DNA of 64,000 bases from contig NZ_LWLS01000127.1 in NCBI RefSeq assembly GCF_001905095.1, positions 62,001 through 126,000 of the forward strand, written 5' to 3'. Both the position numbers and the translations under genes were made by a program. Each line of letters opens with the position of its first letter. Position 1 is the stretch's first letter. The notes under the pieces are model-generated. The model worked only from the letters and a program-made list of their open reading frames with translations. It searched no databases and had not been told where the DNA came from. This stretch comes from Micromonospora sp. CB01531 (GTDB taxonomy: Bacteria > Actinomycetota > Actinomycetes > Mycobacteriales > Micromonosporaceae). Of the stretch, positions 45,209-53,284 are shown in pieces.

Positions 45209-47319
45209 TCAAGCTTAACCTGACCCCCGAGCACACCTTCGGCCCGACCGGCGAGGTCGTCTACAACCGCACCTACTCCCGCACCAAGCCGGACGGCAGC
45301 AAGGAGACCTGGCCGGAGACGGTCGAGCGGGTCTGCGTCGGCAACCTCTCGCTGGCCTACGGGCCGGTGGAGACCTGGTCCGAGGAGGTGCGCGAGGAGT
45401 ACCAGCGGCTGCGCCGCTACATGCTGCGGTTCGCCATCATCCCCGCCGGCCGCCACCTGTGGGCCTCGGGCGTGAAGGGTCGCCAGTACCTGTTCAACTG
45501 CCACGTCTCCGGCTGGGGCGAGAAGCTGAGCGACCACTTCGAGTTCAGCTTCCTCCGGCTGATGGAGGGTGGCGGCGTGGGCGCCAACTACAGCTCCCGC
45601 TTCCTGGAGCCGTACGGCACGCCGCGTCGGCAGCTCAACGTGCACATCGTGTGCGACCCGGCGCACGCCGACTACGAGGACATGACCGAGGCCGGGCTGC
45701 TCTCCGAGCAGTACGACTCCGACTGGGACGGCAGCTTCGAGGTCGAGGACTCCCGCGAGGGGTGGTCCGACGCCCTGGTCGACCTGCTCGACACCTTCAT
45801 GACCGACGACGAGGTGCTGCACGCCAACCGGGTCTACGACGTGAGCCGCGTCCGGCCCAAGGGCAGCCGACTCAAGACCTTCGGCGGCACCGCCTCGGGC
45901 CCGGCCCCGTTCGCCCGCATGATGCAGGAGATCGCCTCGGTGATGAACGAGGCGTACCTGTGCGGCACCATCAACGCCGCCCAGGAGCCGCACCTCACCC
46001 CGCTCCAGGCCATGGAGATCGACCACGCCATCGCCGAGTGCGTGGTGTCGGGCGGCAACCGACGGTCCGCCCGCATGGCGATCGTCCGCTGGGACGACCC
46101 GTACATCTTCGAGTTCCTGGCCTGCAAGCAGGACACCGGCAAGCACTGGACGACCAACTGCTCCGTCGAGGTGGATACCGCGTTCTTCCACGAGCTGGCC
46201 AAGAAGGGCGACGGTGCCTCGGCCGACCACGCGAAGCGCGTCCACCAGCAGGTGGTGCAGGGGATGCTGGAGAACGGCGAGCCCGGCTACTGGAACAGCA
46301 GCCTGTCCAACGAGGGCGAGGTCAACGAGGTCATCGCCACCAACCCCTGCGGTGAGATCGCCCTGGAGGCGTGGGAGAACTGCAACCTCGGCCACATCAA
46401 CCTGGACGCCTTCGCCCCCAAGCGTCGCGGCGGGCCGGTCGACTGGCTCGGCCTGGACGAGGCGCACAAGCTGATGGCGCGCTTCCTGGTGCGGGCCACC
46501 TTCGGCGACGTCAACGACCCGAAGCAGGCGGCCAAGCTGGCGGCCAACCGGCGCATCGGTGTCGGCCACCTCGGGGTGCAGGCGTTCTACGCCAAGCGGG
46601 GCTACCCCTACGGCAAGGTGCCGCTGATCGGTCGGCTCCGCAAGGAGCTGCGGGAGATGCGCCAGGTGGTGCGGGCTGCCGCCCGGCAGGCGGCGTTCGA
46701 GCTGCGCATCCCCGAGCCGGTCAAGTGCACCACCGTGGCGCCCACCGGCACGATCGCGAAGCTGCCCGGCACCACCGAGGGCGTGCACCCGGTTCTGTTC
46801 AGGTACTTCATCCGCCGGGTCCGCTTCAGCATGGCCGACCCCGAGCAGGCGGCGAAGGTGGAGGAGTTCCGCGGGCAGGGCTTCAACGTCGAGACCTGCG
46901 TCTACGACCAGAGCGGCAACACCATGGTGGTCGAGTTCCCGACCAAGGATCTGCTGCTTGAGCAGGTCGAGGGCCTGGGCTACGACGAGTGGGAGGCCGC
47001 CGACCTGGTGCAGACGGCGGACGAGATCCCGCTCAACGCCATGCTGGCCTTCCAGCAGATGTACCAGCAGGAGTACGCCGACAACGCGGTCAGCTTCACG
47101 GCCAACGTGCCGGCGGGGCTCGACCCCCAGGAGGTCGCCGACGTGATCGAGTCCTGGCTGCCGATGCTCAAGGGCACGACCATCATGCCGACCAACGGCA
47201 GTCGGCCGCAGGCCCCGTACGAGAAGATCAGCCAGGCGCAGTACGAGGCGGCGCAGGCCACCCTCGTCGAGGACAGCACCGATGAGGATTGCGCGTCGGG
47301 TGCCTGCCCTATTCGATAG
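45205..47319 (+). CDS. nrdJ: Class II (adenosylcobalamin-dependent) ribonucleotide reductase
   Basis: 704 residues, GTG start. Monomeric triphosphate-reductase type: LFNCHVSGWGE, MEGGGVGANYS, the radical-site NPCGEIALE with catalytic Cys and Glu, APTGTIAKLPGTTEGVHP, and a C-terminal CASGACP dithiol that is re-reduced by thioredoxin. Reduces ribonucleotides for phage DNA. It needs no oxygen but requires host B12. The thioredoxin at 32670 is a possible partner. Confidence 0.95.
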   Translation: MIKLNLTPEHTFGPTGEVVYNRTYSRTKPDGSKETWPETVERVCVGNLSLAYGPVETWSEEVREEYQRLRRYMLRFAIIPAGRHLWASGVKGRQYLFNCHVSGWGEKLSDHFEFSFLRLMEGGGVGANYSSRFLEPYGTPRRQLNVHIVCDPAHADYEDMTEAGLLSEQYDSDWDGSFEVEDSREGWSDALVDLLDTFMTDDEVLHANRVYDVSRVRPKGSRLKTFGGTASGPAPFARMMQEIASVMNEAYLCGTINAAQEPHLTPLQAMEIDHAIAECVVSGGNRRSARMAIVRWDDPYIFEFLACKQDTGKHWTTNCSVEVDTAFFHELAKKGDGASADHAKRVHQQVVQGMLENGEPGYWNSSLSNEGEVNEVIATNPCGEIALEAWENCNLGHINLDAFAPKRRGGPVDWLGLDEAHKLMARFLVRATFGDVNDPKQAAKLAANRRIGVGHLGVQAFYAKRGYPYGKVPLIGRLRKELREMRQVVRAAARQAAFELRIPEPVKCTTVAPTGTIAKLPGTTEGVHPVLFRYFIRRVRFSMADPEQAAKVEEFRGQGFNVETCVYDQSGNTMVVEFPTKDLLLEQVEGLGYDEWEAADLVQTADEIPLNAMLAFQQMYQQEYADNAVSFTANVPAGLDPQEVADVIESWLPMLKGTTIMPTNGSRPQAPYEKISQAQYEAAQATLVEDSTDEDCASGACPIR

Positions 47320-47324
47320 GTGAC

Positions 47325-47480
47325 ATGGCCGACCGTCCGGGTGTCTACGTGGTCTACACGCGGTACGCCCGGACGGTCGGCCTGGCGCTGAAGCTGGGGC
47401 ACGAGCTGGCCCCGGTGCTCGAACGGATCGCCGCCCGCGAGGCTCGGCTACCCCGCAACGAAGAGGGCCCCCGGCGTTGA
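47325..47480 (+). CDS. Small hypothetical protein, 51 residues
   Basis: ATG 47325 just after the reductase stop. RPGVYVVYTRYARTVGLALK then a basic helical end. No family. Its last codons form part of the terminator stem. Confidence 0.55.
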   Translation: MADRPGVYVVYTRYARTVGLALKLGHELAPVLERIAAREARLPRNEEGPRR

Positions 47481-47495
47481 GCTGGGGGCCCTTTT
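47461..47495 (+). terminator. Terminator of the early operon
   Basis: AAGAGGGCCCCCGGC pairs with GCTGGGGGCCCTTTT, followed by CG; T-rich on its 3' side. Confidence 0.88.
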
Positions 47496-47596
47496 CGTGT
47501 CGGCTCAGTTGTCCGTACCACACGTAAGCGCGACACCCTGGCGACACCCGTCGGGCGGAATCGACCTGCGGCGGGATTTGCCTTAGGGTCGCGAGG

Positions 47597-48787
47597 GTGA
47601 AGATCGCTCCAAGACTGACCTCTGTCCCCACCGGTTCCTCCGCAGGCTCGCGCGGCTCCGGGCTCACGGCAGCCGAGTTCTTCGCCGGGATCGGTCTCGT
47701 CCGCCTCGGGCTGGAGTCGGCAGGCTTCAGGGTGGCCTGGTCGAACGACATCGAACGCGACAAGCGGGACATGTACGCGGGGCACTTCGGTGAAGGAGAG
47801 GACCACGTCCTCGATCCTCACGACGTCGCCGAGGTCAAGGGCAGCGACATGCCTGCCGGGCTCGATCTCGCGTGGGCGTCGTTCCCCTGCACGGACCTAT
47901 CGTTGGCCGGATGGCGTCGCGGCCTCAGCGGAAGCGAGTCCTCCACCTTCTGGCACTTCACACGCATCCTGGACGAGATGGGCGAGAGCCGACCGTCAGT
48001 TGTGGCGTTGGAGAACGTCGTGGGCTTTGCCACCAGCCATGGCGGGGAGGACCTGGCGACGGCGATCCGTGAGCTTAACCGCCTCGGCTACTCGGCAGAC
48101 GTGCTGACGCTGGATGCCAGGCGCTTTGTCCCGCAGTCGCGGCCACGCATGTTCGTTGTCGGTGCGATGAACCCCCCGCAAGACGAGCCCGTGCCCAACA
48201 GTGAGCTTCGCCCGGACTGGCTACAGGCTCCGTTCGGCGACCCAACGTTGAGGACCCACCGAGCGGCGCTGCCTGCGCCTCCAGCTCCGCTCACGGCCGG
48301 TCTCTCGTCGCTCGTTGAGAAGGTGTCCGACGACCTCTGGTGGGACGACAAGCGGCGGGATGCGTTCGTCTCCTCGCTGTCGCCTATCCAGGCCGAGCGC
48401 CTTGAGAAGCTGCGCGGGCAGCGGAAGGTCTCATACCGGACGGCCTACCGGCGGACACGCAACGGCGTGCCGGTCTGGGAGATCCGCCCCGACGACATCT
48501 CCGGCTGCCTGCGGACTGCGCGCGGCGGCTCCTCCAAGCAGGCACTCGTTGAGGCCGGCAACGGCAGCGTGCGGGTCAGGTGGATGACCGCGTTGGAGTA
48601 CGCCCGGCTCATGGGCGCGGGGGACTACCGGATGAGCGGCACGCGCCGCAACCAGGCACTGTTCGGGTTCGGTGACGCGGTATGCGTGCCTGTGGTGTCG
48701 TGGCTGGCCGAGCACTACCTAATGCCACTGGTGCGAGGAGAGATGCAGGCCACGGCTGCGCCACAGCTGGCAGTCGTCAATGGCTGA
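47597..48787 (+). CDS. C5 cytosine DNA methyltransferase of a restriction-modification island
   Basis: 396 residues, GTG start. Motif I AEFFAGIGLVRLGLESAG, IV ASFPCTDLSLAGWRRG with catalytic Cys, VI ALENVVGF, VIII VPQSRPRMFVVG, IX MTALEYARLMGA, X FGFGDAVCVPV. The target recognition region spans about 230-330. It overlaps the nuclease gene downstream. Separate from the early operon: a strong terminator lies just upstream. Confidence 0.93.
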   Translation: MKIAPRLTSVPTGSSAGSRGSGLTAAEFFAGIGLVRLGLESAGFRVAWSNDIERDKRDMYAGHFGEGEDHVLDPHDVAEVKGSDMPAGLDLAWASFPCTDLSLAGWRRGLSGSESSTFWHFTRILDEMGESRPSVVALENVVGFATSHGGEDLATAIRELNRLGYSADVLTLDARRFVPQSRPRMFVVGAMNPPQDEPVPNSELRPDWLQAPFGDPTLRTHRAALPAPPAPLTAGLSSLVEKVSDDLWWDDKRRDAFVSSLSPIQAERLEKLRGQRKVSYRTAYRRTRNGVPVWEIRPDDISGCLRTARGGSSKQALVEAGNGSVRVRWMTALEYARLMGAGDYRMSGTRRNQALFGFGDAVCVPVVSWLAEHYLMPLVRGEMQATAAPQLAVVNG

Positions 48788-49583
48788 GCCGAAGCGGCCG
48801 GCAAAGAATCAACTGCCAGCGACGTCCGTCCGCGATTTCCGGCGTCTGCTCGACCAGGCGCTTTCCGCGCTGGATGATGAGGGCCGTAAGTGGGCCGACG
48901 CCCGGTGGGGGTGCTACGCGTTCTTCGACTACGACGGGGAGCCCATCTACGTCGGGCAGACGAACGAACAGCTGCGGACGCGTGTTCGACGACACCTGAC
49001 GAACCAGCGCACCGACGCCGTGGCGATGAGGATCCTCGACGTGTTCGAGGTGGCCGAGATGGAACTATGGCCGCTCTGGGAGTTCGACAACGTCACCAAG
49101 AAGCGCGATCCGGACGGGTTCAAAGCGGCGCAGGCGCGGCTCGACACGGTCGAGTACACGGCCTATCTGAAAGCGATCGCGGCAAGCCGGTTCCAGGCGA
49201 TCCTCAACGAGAAGATTCCTCCGCTGTCCCCAACGACTGATCTGCCGCCCTCGCGGCGGTTCCCGTTGATCAGTGAAGAGACGCGGGCCGAGCGGGGACA
49301 CCCTGACGTGCGAATCGCACGCCGAGCTGAGACAATCTCCCGGCTTGCCGCCGTCGCACACGAGCGGGGCGAGGTGTCGGACGGGCTACGCCGAGTACTG
49401 GTCATCCAGGCAATCCGGCTGGCCTACATCTCGGCGGTCCGCCTCGCATACGTCGAGGGCAGGGCCGCACCTGACCCCTCCGCGATCGACATCACCCGCC
49501 TCGTCGGCAGCCTGCTATACGAGCGCTCCGACCCGCACGGGCGGACAGACGAGGACGACATGGGCGACGGGGAAGACGACTAA
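48780..49583 (+). CDS. GIY-YIG restriction endonuclease
   Basis: 267 residues. GCYAFFDYDGEPIYVGQTNE then QLRTRVRRHL carries the GIY-YIG core (CYA/YVG variant with catalytic Arg); ELWPLWEFDN may include the metal-binding Glu region. Eco29kI-type type II enzymes have this fold. Overlaps the methylase gene by eight bases, the usual coupling in restriction-modification pairs. Target sequence unknown. Confidence 0.78.
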   Translation: MAEPKRPAKNQLPATSVRDFRRLLDQALSALDDEGRKWADARWGCYAFFDYDGEPIYVGQTNEQLRTRVRRHLTNQRTDAVAMRILDVFEVAEMELWPLWEFDNVTKKRDPDGFKAAQARLDTVEYTAYLKAIAASRFQAILNEKIPPLSPTTDLPPSRRFPLISEETRAERGHPDVRIARRAETISRLAAVAHERGEVSDGLRRVLVIQAIRLAYISAVRLAYVEGRAAPDPSAIDITRLVGSLLYERSDPHGRTDEDDMGDGEDD

Positions 49584-49646
49584 GGGCGGTCCAGGCACGC
49601 ACCCACCGGCCCTGGAACGCTGGCAGTTGCACACTGCCCCCGTACT

Positions 49647-50081
49647 GTGGGCGTCGTGTCAGACAAGTCGTGGGCCTCGAACCCTGCGGTGCGGCGGTCG
49701 ATGCGATCGAACCGAAGCCGTGACACCAAGCCTGAACTCGTGCTTCGTCGCGCCCTGCACGCCAAAGGACTCCGGTACCGGGTCTGCGCTCAACCGTTGC
49801 CGGACTTGCGGATGAAAGCAGACATCGTATTCCGGCCCGCTCGGGTAGCCGTAGAAGTGCGGGGATGCTTTTGGCATGGCTGCCCTTTGCACTACCGTCA
49901 ACCGACTGCCAATAGCGAATACTGGGTCGCAAAAGTGGCCCGCAACATCGCGCGAGATCAAAAGAATAGCAAGGCCCTGGCAGAGGCGGGATGGTTGTTG
50001 ATCTCCGTCTGGGAGCACGAGGATCTCAGTGCGGCGGCGGATCTTATCAACGATGCTGTCCGCCGTCGGCGCGACGTATGA
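49647..50081 (+). CDS. vsr: Very short patch repair endonuclease (Vsr)
   Basis: 144 residues from GTG 49647 (GTG 49656 also possible, and the likelier start by alignment). SRDTKPELVLRRALHAKGLR, KADIVFRPARVAVEVRGCFW and WHGCPLHY are Vsr signatures with catalytic Asp and zinc ligands. Repairs T:G mismatches left by deamination of 5-methylcytosine, so it partners the C5 methylase. Codon use is lower in GC than nearby genes. Confidence 0.92.
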   Translation: MGVVSDKSWASNPAVRRSMRSNRSRDTKPELVLRRALHAKGLRYRVCAQPLPDLRMKADIVFRPARVAVEVRGCFWHGCPLHYRQPTANSEYWVAKVARNIARDQKNSKALAEAGWLLISVWEHEDLSAAADLINDAVRRRRDV

Positions 50082-50114
50082 CGGTTACTGCCGGCGAGGA
50101 TCTGAGCGATTGCT

Positions 50115-50612
50115 TCAGTTGTCCATGACGTGCACCCGGCTGGGCTCGGGCAGCCCGTAGATGTGCGCCCACCACCGGACGACACCGAGAGCGATGCGCT
50201 CGGCCACCGGCTTGTTGTCGGCCACCACCTCTGCCGTCAGCGTGGTGCGGTCGCCGTGCACCCCAGCGGAGATCAGGCGGCCCTTCACCTCATCGGGCAT
50301 CGGGCCGTCAGGCTCGGCGTGCGGGCTGGCCGGGGTGGCGGCATAGTGCACCACCACGATCCAGGTCTGCCCCTCCTTCATGACGTCAAGGTCGTGACCG
50401 AACGCCTGGCGTACCCGGCGCACGAGGCCAGCGCCGAGGGTCGGCGACTCCTGGATGATCTGCCAGGCTTGCTTGGTGGCGGCGTCCATGACGGCAGGCT
50501 CCTTGACGGCGAACAGGTGGATCAGTCGGGTCTTCTGGTCGTCGGTGAGTGGCGGCGCGGCGTCAGCGATCTGCTTGGCGATCCTCCGCAGCTCGTCGTT
50601 CACGGGCGTCAT
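50115..50612 (-). CDS. Hypothetical protein, 165 residues
   Basis: ATG 50612. N-terminal helices (ELRRIAKQIADAAPPLTDDQ, KTRLIHLF) and a C-terminal alpha/beta part (KEGQTWIVVVHYAATPASPH, VRWWAHIYGL). Convergent with vsr. Not recognised; last of four leftward genes next to attR. Confidence 0.68.
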   Translation of the reverse strand: MTPVNDELRRIAKQIADAAPPLTDDQKTRLIHLFAVKEPAVMDAATKQAWQIIQESPTLGAGLVRRVRQAFGHDLDVMKEGQTWIVVVHYAATPASPHAEPDGPMPDEVKGRLISAGVHGDRTTLTAEVVADNKPVAERIALGVVRWWAHIYGLPEPSRVHVMDN

Positions 50613-50616
50613 CCTC

Positions 50617-51354
50617 TCACGCAGTCAGCAGCATCTGGGCAGGCAGCGCGCCGGATGGTGACGCCACCTCGGGCTTGCTCCTGGGCATGTAGCGGCGGGC
50701 GGTCGACTCGCTGACGCCAGCCTTGGCGGCGATCTGTGCGGGCTTGGCGTCAGGTCCCAGCTCGATGGCGGCAGCCTCGACCTTGGCGGCGTTCGTCAGC
50801 ACCTTCGGCCGGACGCGGCGGACGGGGTGACGGGTGGCGGCAGGCTTGACGTCAACCGGCTCGGGCGTGACGTCAACCTTCGGGTCGGGCACCGTCTCGA
50901 TGACGGGCGTGACGTCAGCAGGCGGCGGCGTGACGACGGGCGGCTCCTCCACCACCGGGTCCGGCCGCTTGGCGGTGACGCCAGACAGCACCATCTTGCC
51001 GAGGCCGAGGAACGCCAGCGCCGGGGCGGCCGACACCAGCCAGCCGAAGAAGGTGGGCGTGGCGACGGCGAGCTGAGCGGTGAGGCTGAACGCCACCGCC
51101 GCCACGAGGGCGACCACGGGTGCCGTCAACCGCTTGCCGTTGCGGGCCCGGCGACGGATCTCGAGGAGCGAGGCGATCGGCACCAGCTCCGAGACGCAGG
51201 CGTTGACCCAGCCGAAGGCGTCGGGCGTGCCGACCGGGCTGTTCCCCATGGTGAAGTCGTGGACGTGGTTGAAGCTGGCCCACCCGGCACCGCCACCGAC
51301 CACCAGCACGATGCTGACCAGGGCGAGACTCTCCAGACGCTGCGGCTTGCTCAT
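50617..51354 (-). CDS. DUF2637 membrane protein with C-terminal HTH
   Basis: 245 residues starting at ATG 51354. Four hydrophobic segments with FNHVHDFTMGNSPVGTPDAF and WVNACVSELVPIASLLEIRR match DUF2637, a family found on actinomycete plasmids and integrative elements near transfer and replication genes. After a Pro/Val linker the C-terminus has AQIAAKAGVSESTARRYMPR, a helix-turn-helix. The membrane-plus-HTH arrangement suggests a membrane-tethered DNA binder. Confidence 0.82.
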   Translation of the reverse strand: MSKPQRLESLALVSIVLVVGGGAGWASFNHVHDFTMGNSPVGTPDAFGWVNACVSELVPIASLLEIRRRARNGKRLTAPVVALVAAVAFSLTAQLAVATPTFFGWLVSAAPALAFLGLGKMVLSGVTAKRPDPVVEEPPVVTPPPADVTPVIETVPDPKVDVTPEPVDVKPAATRHPVRRVRPKVLTNAAKVEAAAIELGPDAKPAQIAAKAGVSESTARRYMPRSKPEVASPSGALPAQMLLTA

Positions 51355-51857
51355 GCCAACACCCCCAGTCGCTCGGAGCGGCAAGGGCCGCAGTTGCTGG
51401 CGAGAGATCCCCGGTGCTTCGAGCACTGGTCACTTCCTCGGGCAGGCGGGAGCGCAGCTCCTCGCCGATCGGGGTGGTTCTTCGGTAGCCAGTCGCGCCA
51501 GGTCTTCTTCTTGTTCTTCGGATGGTCTTCACTTCGGGTGACACGCTGGCTGTCACCCCCCTGCCCCTGGTTTGTCACCCCCTCGGCCTGATCTGTCACC
51601 CCCTGGGTGACGAACCGGTAGACCCGAGTGGCGATGCGAGCGACCTGACGGACGGCGATGCGGCCCAGCTCGACCAGCTTGGCGAGGGCCCGCTGAACGG
51701 TCCGCTCGGAGCACCCGACGTAGCGGGCGATGGTGGCCACGCTCGGCCAGGCGTCGCCGTTCTCGTTGGCGTGGGCGGCCAGGGTCAGCAGGACCAGGCG
51801 CTCGTTCTTGCCGAGGTCAGCCGAGTCCAGCAGGGCCTGCTTGACAGCCATGCTCAT
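51351..51857 (-). CDS. HTH protein, replication-initiator-like N-terminus
   Basis: 168 residues, ATG 51857. DLGKNERLVLLTLAAHANEN, then PSVATIARYVGCSERTVQRA and LAKLVELGRIAV form a winged HTH (HTH_36) as in plasmid and phage replication initiators. A GVTDQAEGVTNQGQGGDSQR repeat tract follows, then a basic tail with Cys (CSKHRGS, NCGPCRSE). Overlaps the DUF2637 gene. Confidence 0.8.
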   Translation of the reverse strand: MSMAVKQALLDSADLGKNERLVLLTLAAHANENGDAWPSVATIARYVGCSERTVQRALAKLVELGRIAVRQVARIATRVYRFVTQGVTDQAEGVTNQGQGGDSQRVTRSEDHPKNKKKTWRDWLPKNHPDRRGAALPPARGSDQCSKHRGSLASNCGPCRSERLGVLA

Positions 51858-51952
51858 CGGGCACCCCCGAGGAGGGAGCGCAGATAGGCGGCGAGCCCGG
51901 ACACGGGCCCGACGTACGCCAAGACAAGGCGCGCGTGGGTAGACTCGTTCAT
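51854..51952 (-). CDS. Small peptide, 32 residues
   Basis: ATG 51952 to TGA overlapping the next start (ATGA). ESTHARLVLAYVGPVSGLAA then a basic end; a weak membrane-like segment. Real by packing only; function unknown. Confidence 0.5.
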   Translation of the reverse strand: MNESTHARLVLAYVGPVSGLAAYLRSLLGGAR

Positions 51953-51976
51953 GGATCGGGCCTCATTCCCGGTCAA

Positions 51977-52014
51977 GGCCCCGGAGCACAGGTGTTGGCG
52001 CACCTGCCGGGGCC
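51977..52014. terminator. Hairpin beside attR
   Basis: GGCCCCGG and CAGGTG pair with CACCTG and CCGGGGCC, with a 4-base bulge. It separates phage genes from the attachment site and host gene. Confidence 0.65.
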
Positions 52015-52033
52015 GTTACTTATTGCGGGTTAG

Positions 52034-52062
52034 TGCATGTTGTGCTGCCCGAAGACGAGCAG
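52034..52062 (+). other. attR, right attachment site
   Basis: Crossover dinucleotide TG at 52046-52047. Left arm (GCATGTTGTGC) is phage; right arm (CCCGAAGACGAG) is the metallophosphoesterase gene. Combined with attL it gives attB (GTGGGAG-TG-CCCGAAG) and the symmetric attP. Confidence 0.85.
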
Positions 52063-52383
52063 ATCGCAGTCGGGGTAGGCGGCCGCGCAGCGCTCCTCCC
52101 GGCGGGTCTTCGGCCCGGTCTCGTGCACCACCGCCACCCGCAGCCCGGCCAGTTCGACCCGGGCCACCTCGGGCAGCCGGGCCCGCAGCGGCGGCCCGTC
52201 GTTGTTGCCGTAGACGCCGATAAGTCGGCGGGCCCGGGCCGCCATCGCGTCCAGCAGCGACACGTCCACCCAGTCCCCCGCGTGCAGCACCACGTCGGCG
52301 GCGTCGATCGCCGCCCAGAGCGCCGGCGGCAGGTCCCGCGCCCGCTTCGGCACGTGCGTGTCAGCGGTAACGACCAGCTCCAC
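52046..52383 (-). pseudogene. 5' half of metallophosphoesterase gene split by the prophage
   Basis: Starts at GTG 52383 behind GGGGAGG. Metal-site residues in VTADTHVPKRA, LHAGDWVDVS and VYGNNDGPP are present, up to LLVFG, where phage sequence replaces the GHSH motif. In the lysogen the frame continues through phage bases as QHNMH and stops at 52030, giving a 117-residue truncated product lacking essential metal ligands. The rest is at 145-309. Confidence 0.9.
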
Positions 52384-52416
52384 CCCCCGATCCTCCCCCA
52401 CCTCGCCCGCCGCGTC

Positions 52417-52471
52417 GATCATGAGGTTGGCAGCACTCGTGGAGATCCACTCCGCCGCCAACCTCATGATC
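52417..52471. repeat. Dispersed 55-bp inverted repeat, copy 1
   Basis: GATCATGAGGTTGGC pairs with GCCAACCTCATGATC (15 perfect pairs) around a 25-base centre containing GGAGATCCA. A second copy is at 55853-55907. Both lie between genes in host DNA, none in the phage. Confidence 0.8.
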
Positions 52472-52504
52472 GCCGGCGCGGGCGGGGCGGGGCGACGGGC
52501 GGGG

Positions 52505-53284
52505 TCAGGCGCCCTGGCCCTGGTTCTGCATCAGGCCACCGTCGATGAAGTACGTCGACCCGGTCACGTAGTCGGCGTCGTCGCTGGCCAGGAAGACCGC
52601 CACCTTGGCGATCTCCTCCGGCTTCGCGGCCCGCTTCCAGGGGATGCTCTGCACCTGCTCCTCCAGGTACTTCGGGTCGTCGATGGCCCGCTGGTTGAAC
52701 GGCGTGAGCACCATTCCCGGCCCGATGTTGTTGACGTTCAGGTGCATCGGCGCCACCTCGAGGGCCAGGCTCTTGGCCAACTCCAGCATGCCGCCCTTGC
52801 TGGCGTCGTAGTCGGAGCCGCCGGCCCGGGCCACCTCCTGGTGGATCGAGGTGATGTTGATGATCTTCCCGTGCCCGCCCTGGTCACGCCGGTGCCGGAC
52901 AAACCGGCGGCAGCAGAAGAACATCCCGTACAGGTTGGTCCGGATGCACCGGTCCCAGGTCTCGGTGTCCAGGTCCGCCACCGGAATGCCCGAGGCGTCG
53001 ACACCCGCGTCGTTCATCAACACGTCCAGGGTGTCGAACTCGGCCAGCGCCTCTTCGAACATCGCCTCCACCTGGTGCTCCACGCTGATGTCGCCCTGCA
53101 CCACCACGGCCCGCCGGCCGGCCTTCTCGATCTCCGCCCTGGTGTGGTTCGCCCCGGCGTGGTCGTGGAGATAGTGCACCACCACGTCGGCGCCCTCCCG
53201 GCCGAACTCGATGGCGGTGGCCTGGCCGATGCCCGAGTCCGAGCCGGTGATCAGGGCGGTCTTGCCCGCCAGTCGTCCGGTCAT
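52505..53284 (-). CDS. Short-chain dehydrogenase/reductase (glucose 1-dehydrogenase-like)
   Basis: 259 residues, ATG 53284 overlapping the upstream stop. Cofactor loop TGSDSGIG, NDAG, active-site ITSIHQEVARAG Ser and YDASKGG (Y-x-x-x-K), and PG end segment. NAD(P)-dependent oxidoreductase; substrate unknown, but the pairing with a GH15 hydrolase suggests sugar oxidation. Leftward operon with the next gene. Confidence 0.9.
   Translation of the reverse strand: MTGRLAGKTALITGSDSGIGQATAIEFGREGADVVVHYLHDHAGANHTRAEIEKAGRRAVVVQGDISVEHQVEAMFEEALAEFDTLDVLMNDAGVDASGIPVADLDTETWDRCIRTNLYGMFFCCRRFVRHRRDQGGHGKIINITSIHQEVARAGGSDYDASKGGMLELAKSLALEVAPMHLNVNNIGPGMVLTPFNQRAIDDPKYLEEQVQSIPWKRAAKPEEIAKVAVFLASDDADYVTGSTYFIDGGLMQNQGQGA

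Noticed and set aside
45052..47772. Open frame of about 900 codons opposite the ribonucleotide reductase
   Set aside because: Complement of a conserved enzyme gene in high-GC DNA; no recognisable domain.
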